Below, one piece after another: positions 1-8,974 of a DNA stretch of 64,000 nt. A model generated the notes under the pieces. The model did not search any database. It was given only the letters and a program-made list of their open reading frames with translations, and was not told the origin of the DNA. The DNA lies in assembly GCF_026008515.1 (NCBI RefSeq), contig NZ_BQYM01000007.1, forward strand, positions 1 to 64,000, in the 5' to 3' direction. Origin of the DNA: Hoyosella levis. GTDB taxonomy: Bacteria > Actinomycetota > Actinomycetes > Mycobacteriales > Mycobacteriaceae. The number at the start of each line of letters is the position of its first letter. Position 1 is the stretch's first letter. The position numbers and the translations under genes are program-made.

Positions 1-418
1 CCCTGCCGAGGCCCTCGCTAGGATGTTGTCCGAGGAGCCGGATCCGCCTGGTGTTGCGACGACCGCATGAATCCACCGGCTCCTGGAGGGTGCAATCGGT
101 AACACTTCCGGGCGCGGGCGGCGGCACGCACGCCGCTCGGAGAACGGCGCGGGCAGTTGTGGAGGACTGCAGCGCCCCGCACGCAATTCGGCTCAGCAGT
201 GGCGCCGCCGCGCGCAGTAGCTAGCGCCAGGTCTGCCTTGTCGGGTGCCCGCGGAGCATCAGCGCAGTTCAAGACTCAACTATGCGCAAGCTCTTGCAAG
301 CACTTTGGCCCATTCTGCTTGCTGGGGTTAAAAACTGAATCGATACAGTTAGACAAAACATTGACCCGTGTCTAGTGTGCAAACGGGCTAGGGCTTATAG
401 TCAAACAGGAAAGCCGCT
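1..418. other. Intergenic region upstream of alkB
   Basis: I see no convincing gene here; the open frames on both strands lack family signatures and ribosome binding sites. The stretch holds a 23-bp sequence near 88-110 that recurs at 39108-39130 with one mismatch, and two adjacent inverted repeats (333-350 and 350-374) that probably belong to the alkB control region. A TATAGT box at 396-401 is a possible -10 element. Confidence 0.5.
333..374. promoter_or_regulatory. Two abutting inverted repeats, putative alkB operator
   Basis: AACTG (333-337) pairs with CAGTT (346-350), and TAGACA (350-355) pairs with TGTCTA (369-374). A TGTCTAG string also occurs just upstream of the TetR gene at 3471, so a shared recognition element for that repressor is possible. 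A TATAGT box follows at 396-401. Operator function is inferred from position and symmetry. Confidence 0.4.
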
Positions 419-463
419 ATGACATCGGGGTCTAGCGCATGGACAAAGTTAGGCATGATGTAA
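419..463 (+). CDS. Possible 14-codon leader ORF overlapping the alkB start
   Basis: ATG at 419 follows an AGGAAAG ribosome-binding-like sequence (408-414) and opens a 14-codon frame ending in TAA at 461-463. The frame contains a TTA leucine codon, which is rare in high-GC actinobacteria. Its stop overlaps an in-frame alkB ATG in the sequence TAATG, an arrangement typical of translational coupling. It could tune alkB translation, or it could be chance. No known family. Confidence 0.3.
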   Translation: MTSGSSAWTKLGMM

Positions 464-1722
464 TGACTGCATCGACGCACGATGCGTCCGCCGGGTCCAA
501 CGGTGACGCGCACGAGTACGACGACAACCTCGAGCGCTGGCGGGATCGCAAGCGCCACCTGTGGATCTACTCGCTGGTCCCAGCGGCCGCTGTCTTCATC
601 GCGGTCGGACTGGTCGAGCTCACCGGCTGGGGATGGCTCTACTGGGGCGGGCCGATCATCGTATTCGGCTTGATCCCGCTGCTCGACATTGTTTTCGCTG
701 CCGACGGCCAGAACCCGCCGGATGAGTTCATGGATGAGCTCGACCAGGACAAGTACTACCGCTGGGTCACCTACGCCTACATCCCGCTGCAGTACGCCGG
801 GTTCGCGCTCGCGATCTACCTCTGGGCCACCGGCAATCTCTCCGTCTTCGAGAGCATCGGCCTGGCCACCACGGTCGCCGTGACCTCCGGCATCGGCATC
901 AACGTCGCGCACGAGATGGGCCACAAGAAGGAGGAGCACGAGCGCTGGCTCTCCCGCATCGTGCTCGCGCAGTCCTTCTACGGGCACTTCTACATCGAGC
1001 ACAACCGTGGCCACCACGTTCGCGTTGCCACCCCTGAGGATCCCGCTTCGTCCCGCTTCGGCGAGTCGTTCTACAGCTTCTGGCCGCGCTCCGTGAAGGG
1101 CGCGCTGACCTCCGCCTGGGAGATCGAGAAGAACCGCCTCGAGCGCCTTGGCAAGTCGACCTGGACGCTGAAGAACGACGTGCTCAACGCATGGCTGATG
1201 TCGGTCGTGCTGTTCGGCGGAATCCTGATCGTCCTGCAGGCCCTGAGCTTCGCTGGCGTGCTGGACAACTACAGCATCTGGAACGTCCTGCCGTACCTGG
1301 CCATCCAGGCAGTGCTCGGCTTCTCGCTCCTCGAGGTCGTCAACTACCTCGAGCACTATGGCCTCAAGCGCCAGAAGCTCGCGTCCGGCCGGTACGAGCG
1401 CTGCTCCCCGCAGCACAGCTGGAACAGCGACCACCTGGTCACCAACCTCTTCCTGTATCAGCTGCAGCGCCACTCCGATCACCACGCCAACCCGACTCGC
1501 CGCTACCAGATCCTGCGCAGCATGAAGGGCTCGCCCCAGCTGCCCGGCGGCTACGCGTCGATGATCGTTCTCGCGGTCTTCCCGCCCGTCTGGCGCGCAG
1601 TAATGGACAAGAGAGTCCTGGCCCACTACGACGGCGACATCACGCAAGCTAATATCGACCCCAAGAAGCGTGACAAGATCCTCGCCAAGTACGGTCAAGC
1701 CAACACTGTGGAAACTGCCTAG
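439..1722 (+). CDS. alkB: Alkane 1-monooxygenase AlkB
   Basis: Membrane diiron hydroxylase that converts n-alkanes to 1-alkanols with O2 and electrons from rubredoxin. The four histidine motifs are present: HEMGHKK (about residue 158), EHNRGHH (187), LEHYGL (304) and QRHSDHHA (343). Hydrophobic segments around residues 45-85 and 110-155 fit the six-helix fold. The length of 427 residues is normal. ATG 439 is the longest start; ATG 463 (residue 9) is a serious alternative because it overlaps the stop of a small upstream frame. The gene leads an operon with two rubredoxins, rubredoxin reductase and a TetR regulator, so the complete electron chain is encoded here. As in many Rhodococcus and Gordonia loci, the rubredoxin is separate rather than fused to AlkB. 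Confidence 0.96.
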   Translation: MDKVRHDVMTASTHDASAGSNGDAHEYDDNLERWRDRKRHLWIYSLVPAAAVFIAVGLVELTGWGWLYWGGPIIVFGLIPLLDIVFAADGQNPPDEFMDELDQDKYYRWVTYAYIPLQYAGFALAIYLWATGNLSVFESIGLATTVAVTSGIGINVAHEMGHKKEEHERWLSRIVLAQSFYGHFYIEHNRGHHVRVATPEDPASSRFGESFYSFWPRSVKGALTSAWEIEKNRLERLGKSTWTLKNDVLNAWLMSVVLFGGILIVLQALSFAGVLDNYSIWNVLPYLAIQAVLGFSLLEVVNYLEHYGLKRQKLASGRYERCSPQHSWNSDHLVTNLFLYQLQRHSDHHANPTRRYQILRSMKGSPQLPGGYASMIVLAVFPPVWRAVMDKRVLAHYDGDITQANIDPKKRDKILAKYGQANTVETA

Positions 1723-1735
1723 GAGGTTGGGCCCG

Positions 1736-1900
1736 ATGAGTCGATTCGTCTGCCCGGTATGCGACTACGTATACGACGAGGAGAAGGGTGCCTCCCGCGA
1801 GGGGTTCCCGCCCGGGACCCTCTGGGCTGACATCCCGGATGACTGGCCCTGCCCCGATTGCGGGGTCCGCGAAAAGGTCGATTTCGAGCCTGCATCCTGA
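1736..1900 (+). CDS. rubA1: Rubredoxin (AlkG1-like)
   Basis: Small iron protein of 54 residues with two cysteine pairs, CPVC near the N-terminus and CPDC at about residue 39, binding one Fe(Cys)4. An arginine follows the second motif (CGVREK), the feature described for AlkG1-type rubredoxins, which usually do not replace AlkG2 types in alkane hydroxylation. The ATG at 1736 lies 13 bases after the alkB stop and is preceded by AGGAGGT, so a longer upstream frame is not used. It may carry electrons in another reaction or be a secondary partner of AlkB. Confidence 0.93.
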   Translation: MSRFVCPVCDYVYDEEKGASREGFPPGTLWADIPDDWPCPDCGVREKVDFEPAS

Positions 1901-1910
1901 ACATGACGTG

Positions 1911-1945
1911 CTCCCAGCCTGAGGTGGACAACCACAGGCTGGGAG
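1911..1945. terminator. Stem-loop between the two rubredoxin genes
   Basis: CTCCCAGCCTG (1911-1921) pairs perfectly with CAGGCTGGGAG (1935-1945) around a 13-base loop. No U-run follows, so it is more likely an mRNA processing, stability or attenuation structure than a full terminator. It would let alkB-rubA1 accumulate separately from rubA2-rubB. Confidence 0.5.
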
Positions 1946-2009
1946 TTCGCGCAACTACGGCTGCGCGCCGAAAAGACAACGCCGTCGACGATTGTGAGAT
2001 GGAAACGAC

Positions 2010-2195
2010 ATGAGCACCGAGTACAAGCTCTATCGCTGCCTGCAGTGCGGATTCGAGTACGACGAGTCCGAGGGGTGGCCCGAGGACGACATCGCTCCAG
2101 GAACCCGCTGGGAGGACATCCCGGACGACTGGAGCTGCCCCGACTGTGGCGCGGCCAAGTCTGACTTCGAGATGGTCGAGGTTTCGCGAGCGTGA
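2010..2195 (+). CDS. rubA2: Rubredoxin (AlkG2-like)
   Basis: 61-residue rubredoxin with CLQC and CPDC iron-binding pairs and the family core [12 protein letters not shown]. It lacks the arginine after the second motif (CGAAKSD) and so resembles the AlkG2 class, which transfers electrons from rubredoxin reductase to AlkB. The stop codon overlaps the GTG start of the reductase gene by four bases, indicating translational coupling. Confidence 0.94.
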   Translation: MSTEYKLYRCLQCGFEYDESEGWPEDDIAPGTRWEDIPDDWSCPDCGAAKSDFEMVEVSRA

Positions 2196-3466
2196 GCGAA
2201 GGCGTAGTTCAAGACGGAACCGTTGTCATCATCGGCTCGGGAGTGTGTGGCGCCACGGCCGCGGAGACCCTTCGCAAGGAAGGGTTCGCCGGCAAGGTCG
2301 TGATGATCAGCACCGACGCCGAGTACCCCTACCGCCGCCCGCAGCTCTCCAAGGAACTCCTCCAGGGCACTGTCACGGTCGAGCGGTCCAGGCTGCGTCC
2401 CCCGACGTTCTGGGAAGAGCAGAACGTCGAGATCGTCACCGGGACCACCGTTGCCGAGATCAAGCCCGCCGACAAGAAGATCCTTCTCGAGGATGGCACC
2501 GAGCAGCCCTACGATGCGTTGCTCATCGCCACCGGGGGCCGCCCCCGGATCATCCCTGGCCTGGATCCCCACGCCCAGCCGAACGTGCACTACCTGCGCA
2601 GCATGGCGGACGTCCCCACGCTGCGCGAGGCCATCGACGGCAAGGGCAAGCTGCTCATCATCGGCGCTGGCCTGATCGGTTCCGAGGTCGCGTCCTCGGC
2701 GCGCGCCCTGGGTTCCGAGGTCATCCTGCTCGAGGCTGCCGAGCGTCCGCTCGCGCGGATGCTGCCCGAGCCCATCTCGCGCCTCTACGCGAAGATGCAC
2801 GAGGACAACGGGGTGGAGCTCCACACCGGCGTCCAGCTCGACCGCGTCGATGTCGACAAGAAGGGCGTCACGGCGGTCTCGCCGGACGGTCGCAGCTGGA
2901 AGGCCGCCGCGGCGCTCGTCTCGGTCGGAATGATGCCCAATGCCGAGCTTGCCGAGGAGGCCGGGCTCGCGGTGGACACCTCGGGCCGCCGCGGCATCAT
3001 CGTGGACAAGTTCTGCCGCACGTCGGATTCCGCGATCTTCGCCGCCGGTGACGTAGCGATGTTCCCGAACCTGTTGCTCGGCGGAATGCAGCGCGTGGAG
3101 CACTGGAGCAACGCGCAGGAGCAGGGCGCGCACGCGGCGCGGGCCATCCTGGGCATGCCCACGCCGTACGCGGATGTGCCGTGGTGCTGGACCAAGCAGT
3201 ACGGCAAGAACCTGCAGATCGCCGGCTGGCCGACGCCGGAGGATGACCTGATCATCCACGGCGACCTCGATGCGCTCGACTTCACCGTCCTATGCTTGCG
3301 CGACGATCAGTTGGTGGGCGTGATCTCCATGGGCAGGCCCAAGGAGTTCCGGAACGCGAAGGCGCTCATCCCGGACGCGCCGTACATCAGCCGCAAGGAC
3401 CTGGAAGAGGGCGTTCCCGCCACTGCTCCAGTACGGGCTGGCGCGCAGGGCAACAACGACAAGTAG
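2192..3466 (+). CDS. rubB: Rubredoxin reductase
   Basis: FAD-dependent NAD(P)H:rubredoxin oxidoreductase of 424 residues, supplying electrons to the rubredoxins and hence to AlkB. The N-terminal FAD Rossmann motif is [11 protein letters not shown] (about residues 11-21). A second dinucleotide motif, [10 protein letters not shown], lies near residue 156, and the FAD-contacting [10 protein letters not shown] near 286. The GTG start overlaps the rubA2 stop (GTGA). An unrelated ferredoxin reductase of the same fold is possible in principle, but position in the alk operon favours rubredoxin. Confidence 0.92.
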   Translation: MSEGVVQDGTVVIIGSGVCGATAAETLRKEGFAGKVVMISTDAEYPYRRPQLSKELLQGTVTVERSRLRPPTFWEEQNVEIVTGTTVAEIKPADKKILLEDGTEQPYDALLIATGGRPRIIPGLDPHAQPNVHYLRSMADVPTLREAIDGKGKLLIIGAGLIGSEVASSARALGSEVILLEAAERPLARMLPEPISRLYAKMHEDNGVELHTGVQLDRVDVDKKGVTAVSPDGRSWKAAAALVSVGMMPNAELAEEAGLAVDTSGRRGIIVDKFCRTSDSAIFAAGDVAMFPNLLLGGMQRVEHWSNAQEQGAHAARAILGMPTPYADVPWCWTKQYGKNLQIAGWPTPEDDLIIHGDLDALDFTVLCLRDDQLVGVISMGRPKEFRNAKALIPDAPYISRKDLEEGVPATAPVRAGAQGNNDK

Positions 3467-3481
3467 TAGTTGTCTAGAGCT

Positions 3482-3527
3482 TTGACACCGGGCATAGTTT
3501 TGACTAGGGTCTTGACTATGCCCGGTG
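3482..3527 (+). promoter_or_regulatory. Promoter and 13-bp inverted repeat at the TetR gene start
   Basis: TTGACA (3482-3487), a 17-base spacer and TAGGGT (3505-3510) form a near-consensus promoter. The -10 box lies 7 bases before ATG 3518, which predicts a leaderless mRNA. CACCGGGCATAGT (3486-3498) pairs perfectly with ACTATGCCCGGTG (3515-3527), so the symmetric site spans the promoter and includes the start codon. Autorepression by the TetR protein is the simplest reading. Confidence 0.7.
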
Positions 3528-4165
3528 GACGCTCGAGAGTCACGTACCAGGAGGCTGCGCGGCGTCTGCTGCGAGACTCCGTCCTCGATGCTGTCCGGGA
3601 ACTCCTCGACGAGAAGGAGTGGTCCGACATCACTATGGCGGAGGTCGCCCGGAATGCCGGAGTGAGCCGCCAGACGCTCTACAACGAGTTCGAGTCCCGG
3701 CAGGGCGTGGCCCAGCAATACATCCTTCGCCTTGTCGATCACTTCCTCGATGAGGCCAATGAAGCAGTGCAAACGCACGTCGGGGATGCGCGCGGCGCGA
3801 TCAGCGACGCGTTCCAGCGATTCCTCGGCGCCGCCACCCAGGATCCCGCTGTGCGCTGGGCGCTGCTCGGCCGCGCGAAGGCCGAGATCCTCAGTCTCAT
3901 CACCACCGACGGCTGGCCCGTGCTCGAGCGCGCGGTGGACCGGCTTGCTCGGATCATGCAGGACAACTGGCCACGGCTCGATGAGCGGGAGGCGCAGGTC
4001 ACCGCGATGTACGTCGGTCGCATCGCCCTGAGCTTCATCGCTATCCCGCCACGGGCTCCCGACACCATGATCGAGGATTTCACCGATTTCGTGGCGCCCT
4101 ATCTCGAGGCTGCCTACCGCAAGGCCAAGGCGCGCGACACCGCGTCCACCGCGTCCACCGCGTGA
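3518..4165 (+). CDS. TetR-family regulator of the alkane operon
   Basis: 215-residue DNA-binding repressor with the N-terminal helix-turn-helix TMAEVARNAGVSRQTLYNEF (about 39-58) and a helical ligand domain. It corresponds to the regulator (alkU/alkX) that follows rubredoxin reductase in actinobacterial alkB loci and responds to fatty acyl products. ATG 3518 is chosen over an upstream TTG because a consensus promoter ends 7 bases before it. A perfect 13-bp inverted repeat covers promoter and start codon. The C-terminus ends in a repeated TAST.STA tail. Confidence 0.9.
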   Translation: MPGGRSRVTYQEAARRLLRDSVLDAVRELLDEKEWSDITMAEVARNAGVSRQTLYNEFESRQGVAQQYILRLVDHFLDEANEAVQTHVGDARGAISDAFQRFLGAATQDPAVRWALLGRAKAEILSLITTDGWPVLERAVDRLARIMQDNWPRLDEREAQVTAMYVGRIALSFIAIPPRAPDTMIEDFTDFVAPYLEAAYRKAKARDTASTASTA

Positions 4166-4281
4166 TTCCCCGCGCGCCCAATCCCTGCGCGGTAGCAGCA
4201 ACGTATCCCTAGCGACGTATTCCAGACAACGATGGAACAGGCCGGCTCGCGGCCCCACCAAGAAGATCCCCCAACAAGAAG

Positions 4282-5781
4282 ATGGTGACGATAATGTCGG
4301 CTCTGCCGGTCGCAGACGTCCACAACGGAATCGAGTACAAGGTCGCGGACCTCGGGCTCGCGGAGTTCGGTCGCAAGGAGATCCGCCTCGCCGAGCATGA
4401 GATGCCCGGCCTGATGTCCCTGCGCCGCGAGTATGCCGAGGTGCAGCCGCTCAAGGGCGCGCGCATCACCGGGTCGCTGCACATGACCGTGCAGACGGCC
4501 GTGCTGATCGAGACCCTCACCGCGCTCGGCGCGCAGGTGCGCTGGGCCTCCTGCAACATCTTCTCCACCCAGGACCATGCGGCCGCTGCTGTCGTCGTGG
4601 GGCCTCACGGCACCCCGGAGGAGCCTCGCGGCACCGCCGTGTTCGCGTGGAAGGGCGAGTCCCTCGAGGAGTACTGGTGGTGCGCCGAGCAGGCGCTCAC
4701 CTGGCCCGCGGCCGACGGCCCTGCCAACATGATCCTCGATGACGGTGGCGACGCCACCATGCTCGTGCTGCGCGGCGCGCAGTTCGAGGTCGCGGGAGTG
4801 GTCCCGCCGCTCGACGAGGATCAGCATTCCGCCGAGTACAAGGTATTCCTGGAGCTGCTGCGCGCGTCGACCGCCGCGGACGCGACCAAGTGGAGCACGA
4901 TCGCCAAGTCGGTGCAGGGCGTGACCGAGGAGACCACCACGGGAGTCCTCCGCCTCTACCAGTTCGCCGCGGCGGGGGAGCTGACGTTCCCTGCGATCAA
5001 CGTCAATGATTCCGTCACCAAGAGCAAGTTCGACAACAAGTACGGCACCCGCCACTCGTTGATCGACGGCATCAATCGCGGCACCGATGTGCTCATCGGC
5101 GGCAAGAAGGTGCTCATCTGCGGCTACGGCGATGTCGGCAAGGGCTGCGCCGAGTCGCTCGCCGGGCAGGGCGCCCGCGTGCAGGTCACCGAGGTCGATC
5201 CCATCAACGCGCTCCAGGCGCTGATGGACGGATACGACGTCGTCACCGTCGAGGAGGCGATAGACAAGGCCGATATCATCATCACCTCCACCGGAAACCT
5301 GGACGTCATCACCCTCGATCACATGCGGGCGATGAAGCACCAGGCGATCCTCGGCAACATCGGTCACTTCGACAACGAGATCGACATGGCCGCCCTCGAG
5401 CGCAGCCCGGAGACCTCCCGCATCAATATCAAGCCCCAGGTCGATGAGTGGGTCTTCGCCGACAAGGCCGGCAACCCGCTCAAGTCGATCATCGTGCTCT
5501 CCGAGGGGCGCTTGCTCAACCTCGGCAATGCCACTGGCCATCCCTCGTTCGTGATGAGCAACAGCTTCTCCAACCAGGTCATCGCCCAGATCGAGCTGTG
5601 GACGAAGCAGGATGAGTACGACAACGAGGTGTACCGCTTGCCCAAGCACCTCGACGAGAAGGTCGCGCGCATCCACGTCGAAGCGCTCGGCGGCAGCCTC
5701 ACCAAGCTCACCAAGGAGCAGGCCGAGTACATCGGAGTGGACGTCGAGGGCCCCTACAAGCCGGAGCACTACCGCTACTGA
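4282..5781 (+). CDS. ahcY: Adenosylhomocysteinase
   Basis: S-adenosyl-L-homocysteine hydrolase, NAD-dependent, which splits SAH to adenosine and homocysteine and relieves product inhibition of methyltransferases. At 499 residues it has the extended form seen in actinobacteria. Characteristic segments are [28 protein letters not shown], the NAD motif GYGDVGKG (281-288) and the C-terminal KPEHYRY. ATG 4282 is the longest start; ATG 4294 is equally plausible, and neither has a strong ribosome binding site. The stop overlaps the start of tmk by one base (TGATG). No SAH riboswitch is recognisable in the 116 bases upstream. Confidence 0.97.
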   Translation: MVTIMSALPVADVHNGIEYKVADLGLAEFGRKEIRLAEHEMPGLMSLRREYAEVQPLKGARITGSLHMTVQTAVLIETLTALGAQVRWASCNIFSTQDHAAAAVVVGPHGTPEEPRGTAVFAWKGESLEEYWWCAEQALTWPAADGPANMILDDGGDATMLVLRGAQFEVAGVVPPLDEDQHSAEYKVFLELLRASTAADATKWSTIAKSVQGVTEETTTGVLRLYQFAAAGELTFPAINVNDSVTKSKFDNKYGTRHSLIDGINRGTDVLIGGKKVLICGYGDVGKGCAESLAGQGARVQVTEVDPINALQALMDGYDVVTVEEAIDKADIIITSTGNLDVITLDHMRAMKHQAILGNIGHFDNEIDMAALERSPETSRINIKPQVDEWVFADKAGNPLKSIIVLSEGRLLNLGNATGHPSFVMSNSFSNQVIAQIELWTKQDEYDNEVYRLPKHLDEKVARIHVEALGGSLTKLTKEQAEYIGVDVEGPYKPEHYRY

Positions 5782-6452
5782 TGGGCACCCTCGTTGTCCT
5801 GGAGGGCCTGGACGGCTCCGGGAAGCGAACTCTCGCCGCGGCACTGCTGCGGGAGCTCGCCGACCGGGGCCTGCGGGCCACCAGCTTGGCTTTCCCGCGC
5901 TACGGGCAGTCCCAGCCCGCTGACATCGCGGCAGAGGCGCTCAGGGGCAAGCATGGCGATCTGCTTTCCTCGATCAATGGCATGGCCGTGCTCTGGGCGC
6001 TCGACCGGCACCAGGCCCGGCCCCTGCTCGATCAGTTGTGCGACGAGCACGATGTGGTGCTGCTCGATCGGTATGTCGCATCCAACGCGGCATACTCGGC
6101 CGCGCGCGGCGAGGTGCTGGACGAGGACAGCACGGTCGAGTGGGTGCGCGAGCTCGAGCATGGTCGGCTTGCCCTTCCTGAACCGGGCCTGCATATCCTC
6201 GTCGACGTCGATGTCGCGGTGGCGGAGCAGCGCGCCCGCCACCGCGAGGCCACCGAGCCTGGCCGAGCGCGCGATGCGTACGAGCGCGACGTCACGCTGC
6301 AGGAGCGCACCGCGCGGATCTACCGGCGGCTCGCGGAGCAGCACTGGACATCGCCGTGGATCCTCTACCGCGGCTCGGGAGCGGATGGCGCTGTCGCGGC
6401 GCTGGTCGACCGCATCGCGGACATCCGTGCGGACAGCGATGGGCGGGGCTAG
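5781..6452 (+). CDS. tmk: Thymidylate kinase
   Basis: Phosphorylates dTMP to dTDP in the dTTP pathway. 223 residues with the P-loop GLDGSGKRT (about 9-17), the DR(Y/H) motif LLDRYVASNAAY and a lid segment rich in arginines. The arginine inside the P-loop is typical of mycobacterial-type enzymes. Coupled to ahcY by a one-base overlap. It precedes mtrA as in M. tuberculosis, where the same gene order is retained. Confidence 0.93.
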   Translation: MGTLVVLEGLDGSGKRTLAAALLRELADRGLRATSLAFPRYGQSQPADIAAEALRGKHGDLLSSINGMAVLWALDRHQARPLLDQLCDEHDVVLLDRYVASNAAYSAARGEVLDEDSTVEWVRELEHGRLALPEPGLHILVDVDVAVAEQRARHREATEPGRARDAYERDVTLQERTARIYRRLAEQHWTSPWILYRGSGADGAVAALVDRIADIRADSDGRG

Positions 6453-6518
6453 AGTGGTAGGCAGCGCGGCGCGCCGGCGGCGTCAAAACCACGCCTGCAG
6501 GCATTTGAGTGTAACGAT

Positions 6519-7202
6519 ATGGGTATGAAGCCGAAGATTCTGGTTGTCGACGATGACGCAGCGCTAGCCGAAATGCTGACCATTGTGCTCCGTGGTGAGG
6601 GATTCGAGCCCTACGTCGTTGGAGACGGCACGCAGGCATTGAGCGCGGTCCGGGACATTCGACCCGACCTCGTGCTCCTTGACCTGATGCTCCCCGGAAT
6701 GAATGGCATCGATGTATGCCGGGTGCTGCGCGCTGACTCGGGCGTCCCGATCGTGATGCTGACCGCCAAGACTGACACCGTTGACGTCGTGCTCGGCCTC
6801 GAATCCGGCGCTGATGACTACGTGATCAAGCCGTTCAAGCCGAAGGAGCTCGTGGCGCGCGTGCGTGCCCGGCTCCGCCGCCGCGAGGACGAGCCAGCCG
6901 AGCTGCTCAGCATCGGTGAGGTCGAGATCGACGTTCCCGCGCACAAGGTCACCCGCAATGGCGAGCTCATCAACCTGACGCCCCTGGAGTTCGATCTGCT
7001 GGTCGCGCTGGCCCGCAAGCCCCGCCAGGTCTTTACCCGCGAGGTGCTGCTCGAGCAGGTCTGGGGCTACCGGCATGCCGCCGATACCCGCCTGGTCAAC
7101 GTGCATGTGCAGCGCCTGCGCGCCAAGGTCGAGAATGATCCCGAGAAGCCCGAGATCGTACTGACGGTGCGGGGAGTTGGATACAAGGCCGGACCGCCGT
7201 GA
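6519..7202 (+). CDS. mtrA: Two-component response regulator MtrA
   Basis: OmpR-family regulator of 227 residues. The receiver domain (about 5-120) has the acidic pair DDD, the phospho-acceptor Asp at about 55 (LLDLMLPG) and the conserved Lys of [16 protein letters not shown]-terminal winged helix ends in [14 protein letters not shown]. In mycobacteria MtrA links cell division, peptidoglycan metabolism and DNA replication. ATG 6519 and ATG 6525 are alternative starts. The stop overlaps the mtrB start by four bases. Confidence 0.97.
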   Translation: MGMKPKILVVDDDAALAEMLTIVLRGEGFEPYVVGDGTQALSAVRDIRPDLVLLDLMLPGMNGIDVCRVLRADSGVPIVMLTAKTDTVDVVLGLESGADDYVIKPFKPKELVARVRARLRRREDEPAELLSIGEVEIDVPAHKVTRNGELINLTPLEFDLLVALARKPRQVFTREVLLEQVWGYRHAADTRLVNVHVQRLRAKVENDPEKPEIVLTVRGVGYKAGPP

Positions 7203-8974
7203 TCGGTCGCGCCCGCACCCGGCGCAAGATCAATGGTCGGACCACGAGGTGGGTGCGCAGGTTCAGGGCGATAGGGTCGGCGCTGTCCCGCTGGTGGCGC
7301 CGTTCCCTGCAGCTGCGGGTCGTCGTATCCACGATGGCGCTTTCCCTCGTTGTCATCCTGGCGCTTGGATTCGCCCTGACGAACCAGCTCACCGCGCGGA
7401 TGCTCGAGGCCAAGCTTGGTGCTGCGGTGCAACAGCTGGATTCGGCGCGGCAGACCGTGCAGCGCGAGCTCGCGGGAGCGGGGGACACCACTTCTCGGCA
7501 GGGCCGCATCAATAGCGCGCGCTCGGCACTGAACTGGCAGGTCGACAATGACCAGAACGCTGGTGGTGCTGGACTATGGACGCCCGTCCTCATCGCGACG
7601 GACCCGGAAGCGTCGCAGGGGCTGATCACCAGCGGTGCCGTGGAGCAGATCCCGGAATCGCTGCGCGATTATGTGCGCCAGGGCCAGGTCTCCTACGTGT
7701 ACTCGACCGTGCCCGCGTCCGAGAACAGTGTCGTGTCCGCATTGATCATGGGCACGCCCACCGCCTCGGACATCCCCGGCCTGGAGCTGTACCTGGTGTT
7801 CCCTCTCGAGAGCGAGGCCCGGAGCCTGTCCTTGATGCGAGGGACGGTGCTCACGGGCAGCGCGGTGCTGCTCGTTCTGCTGACGGCGATCTCGCTGCTC
7901 GTGGCGCGCCAGGTCGTCATCCCCGTGCGTTCCGCGTCGCGGATCGCCGCCCGTTTCGCCGAGGGTCGGCTCAAGGAGCGCATGCCCGTTCGTGGCGAGG
8001 ACGACATGGCGCGGCTCGCGATGTCGTTCAACGAGATGGCGGAGAGCTTGTCGCGCCAGATCACCCAGCTCGAGGAATTCGGCAATCTGCAGAAGCGATT
8101 CACCTCCGACGTGAGCCATGAGCTGCGAACTCCGCTGACCACCGTCCGCATGGCCGCCGATGTGATCTACGACAGCCGGGACGAGCTGGACCCCATGCTC
8201 GAGCGCTCGGCCGAGCTGATGATGCGCGAGCTCGACAGGTTCGAGAGCCTGCTCGCCGACCTGCTCGAGATCAGTCGCCACGATGCGGGCGTCGCCGAGC
8301 TCTCCGCGGAGCAGATCGACGTGCGCTCGTGCGTGCAGGCCGCGCTCTCCACGGTGCAGCGACTCGCTACCGACGCCGGCGTCGCCCTGATCGTGGACAT
8401 GCCCGACGATCCGATCATCGCCGAGGTGGATCCACGCCGCGTCGAGCGCGTCGTCCGCAACCTCCTCGCCAACGCCATCGACCACAGCGAGGGCAACCCG
8501 GTGCTGCTCCGGATGCGCTCCGACAACGACACCCTCGCGGTCATCGTGCGCGACTGGGGCGTGGGGCTCAAGGCAGGCGAGGAGAAGCTGGTGTTCAATC
8601 GGTTCTGGCGCTCCGACCCCTCGCGCGTCCGGCGCTCCGGCGGCACCGGTCTCGGCCTCGCGATCAGCGTGGAGGACGCCCGGCTGCACAATGGCCGCCT
8701 CGACGCATGGGGCGAGCGCGGCTACGGATCGGTATTCCGGCTCGCGCTCCCGCTCTCGCGCGGTCGCAGGGTCACCACATCGCCGTTGCCGCTCAAGCCC
8801 GATCCCGAGGACATGGACATGCCGGTGATCGCCACGCCCACGGAACGAAGCACCAAGTCCGAGGTGGAGATCATGCTGGACCCGATGGAATCTGCCTCGG
8901 TGTTCACTCCCGACGACGTCGCCGATTCCCGCTCGGGAAGGGACTCCGAGGACGCGGGGTGGCACGCGCAATGA
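7199..8974 (+). CDS. mtrB: Sensor histidine kinase MtrB
   Basis: Membrane sensor kinase of 591 residues, cognate to MtrA. Order: basic cytoplasmic N-terminus, first membrane helix (about 40-62), extracytoplasmic sensor region (63-214), second helix (215-240), HAMP linker, dimerisation/phosphoacceptor domain with SHELRTPL (His about 307), and an ATPase domain with N and G boxes ([18 protein letters not shown]). A roughly 60-residue polar C-terminal tail follows. GTG 7199 overlaps the mtrA stop (GTGA), and the stop overlaps lpqB (ATGA), so the three genes are translationally coupled. Confidence 0.96.
   Translation: MIGRARTRRKINGRTTRWVRRFRAIGSALSRWWRRSLQLRVVVSTMALSLVVILALGFALTNQLTARMLEAKLGAAVQQLDSARQTVQRELAGAGDTTSRQGRINSARSALNWQVDNDQNAGGAGLWTPVLIATDPEASQGLITSGAVEQIPESLRDYVRQGQVSYVYSTVPASENSVVSALIMGTPTASDIPGLELYLVFPLESEARSLSLMRGTVLTGSAVLLVLLTAISLLVARQVVIPVRSASRIAARFAEGRLKERMPVRGEDDMARLAMSFNEMAESLSRQITQLEEFGNLQKRFTSDVSHELRTPLTTVRMAADVIYDSRDELDPMLERSAELMMRELDRFESLLADLLEISRHDAGVAELSAEQIDVRSCVQAALSTVQRLATDAGVALIVDMPDDPIIAEVDPRRVERVVRNLLANAIDHSEGNPVLLRMRSDNDTLAVIVRDWGVGLKAGEEKLVFNRFWRSDPSRVRRSGGTGLGLAISVEDARLHNGRLDAWGERGYGSVFRLALPLSRGRRVTTSPLPLKPDPEDMDMPVIATPTERSTKSEVEIMLDPMESASVFTPDDVADSRSGRDSEDAGWHAQ

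Noticed and set aside
18-375. Open frames on both strands upstream of alkB
   Set aside because: No family features and no ribosome binding sites; typical random frames in GC-rich DNA.
4166-4281. SAH riboswitch before ahcY
   Set aside because: The conserved SAH riboswitch core is not recognisable in the 116-base gap.
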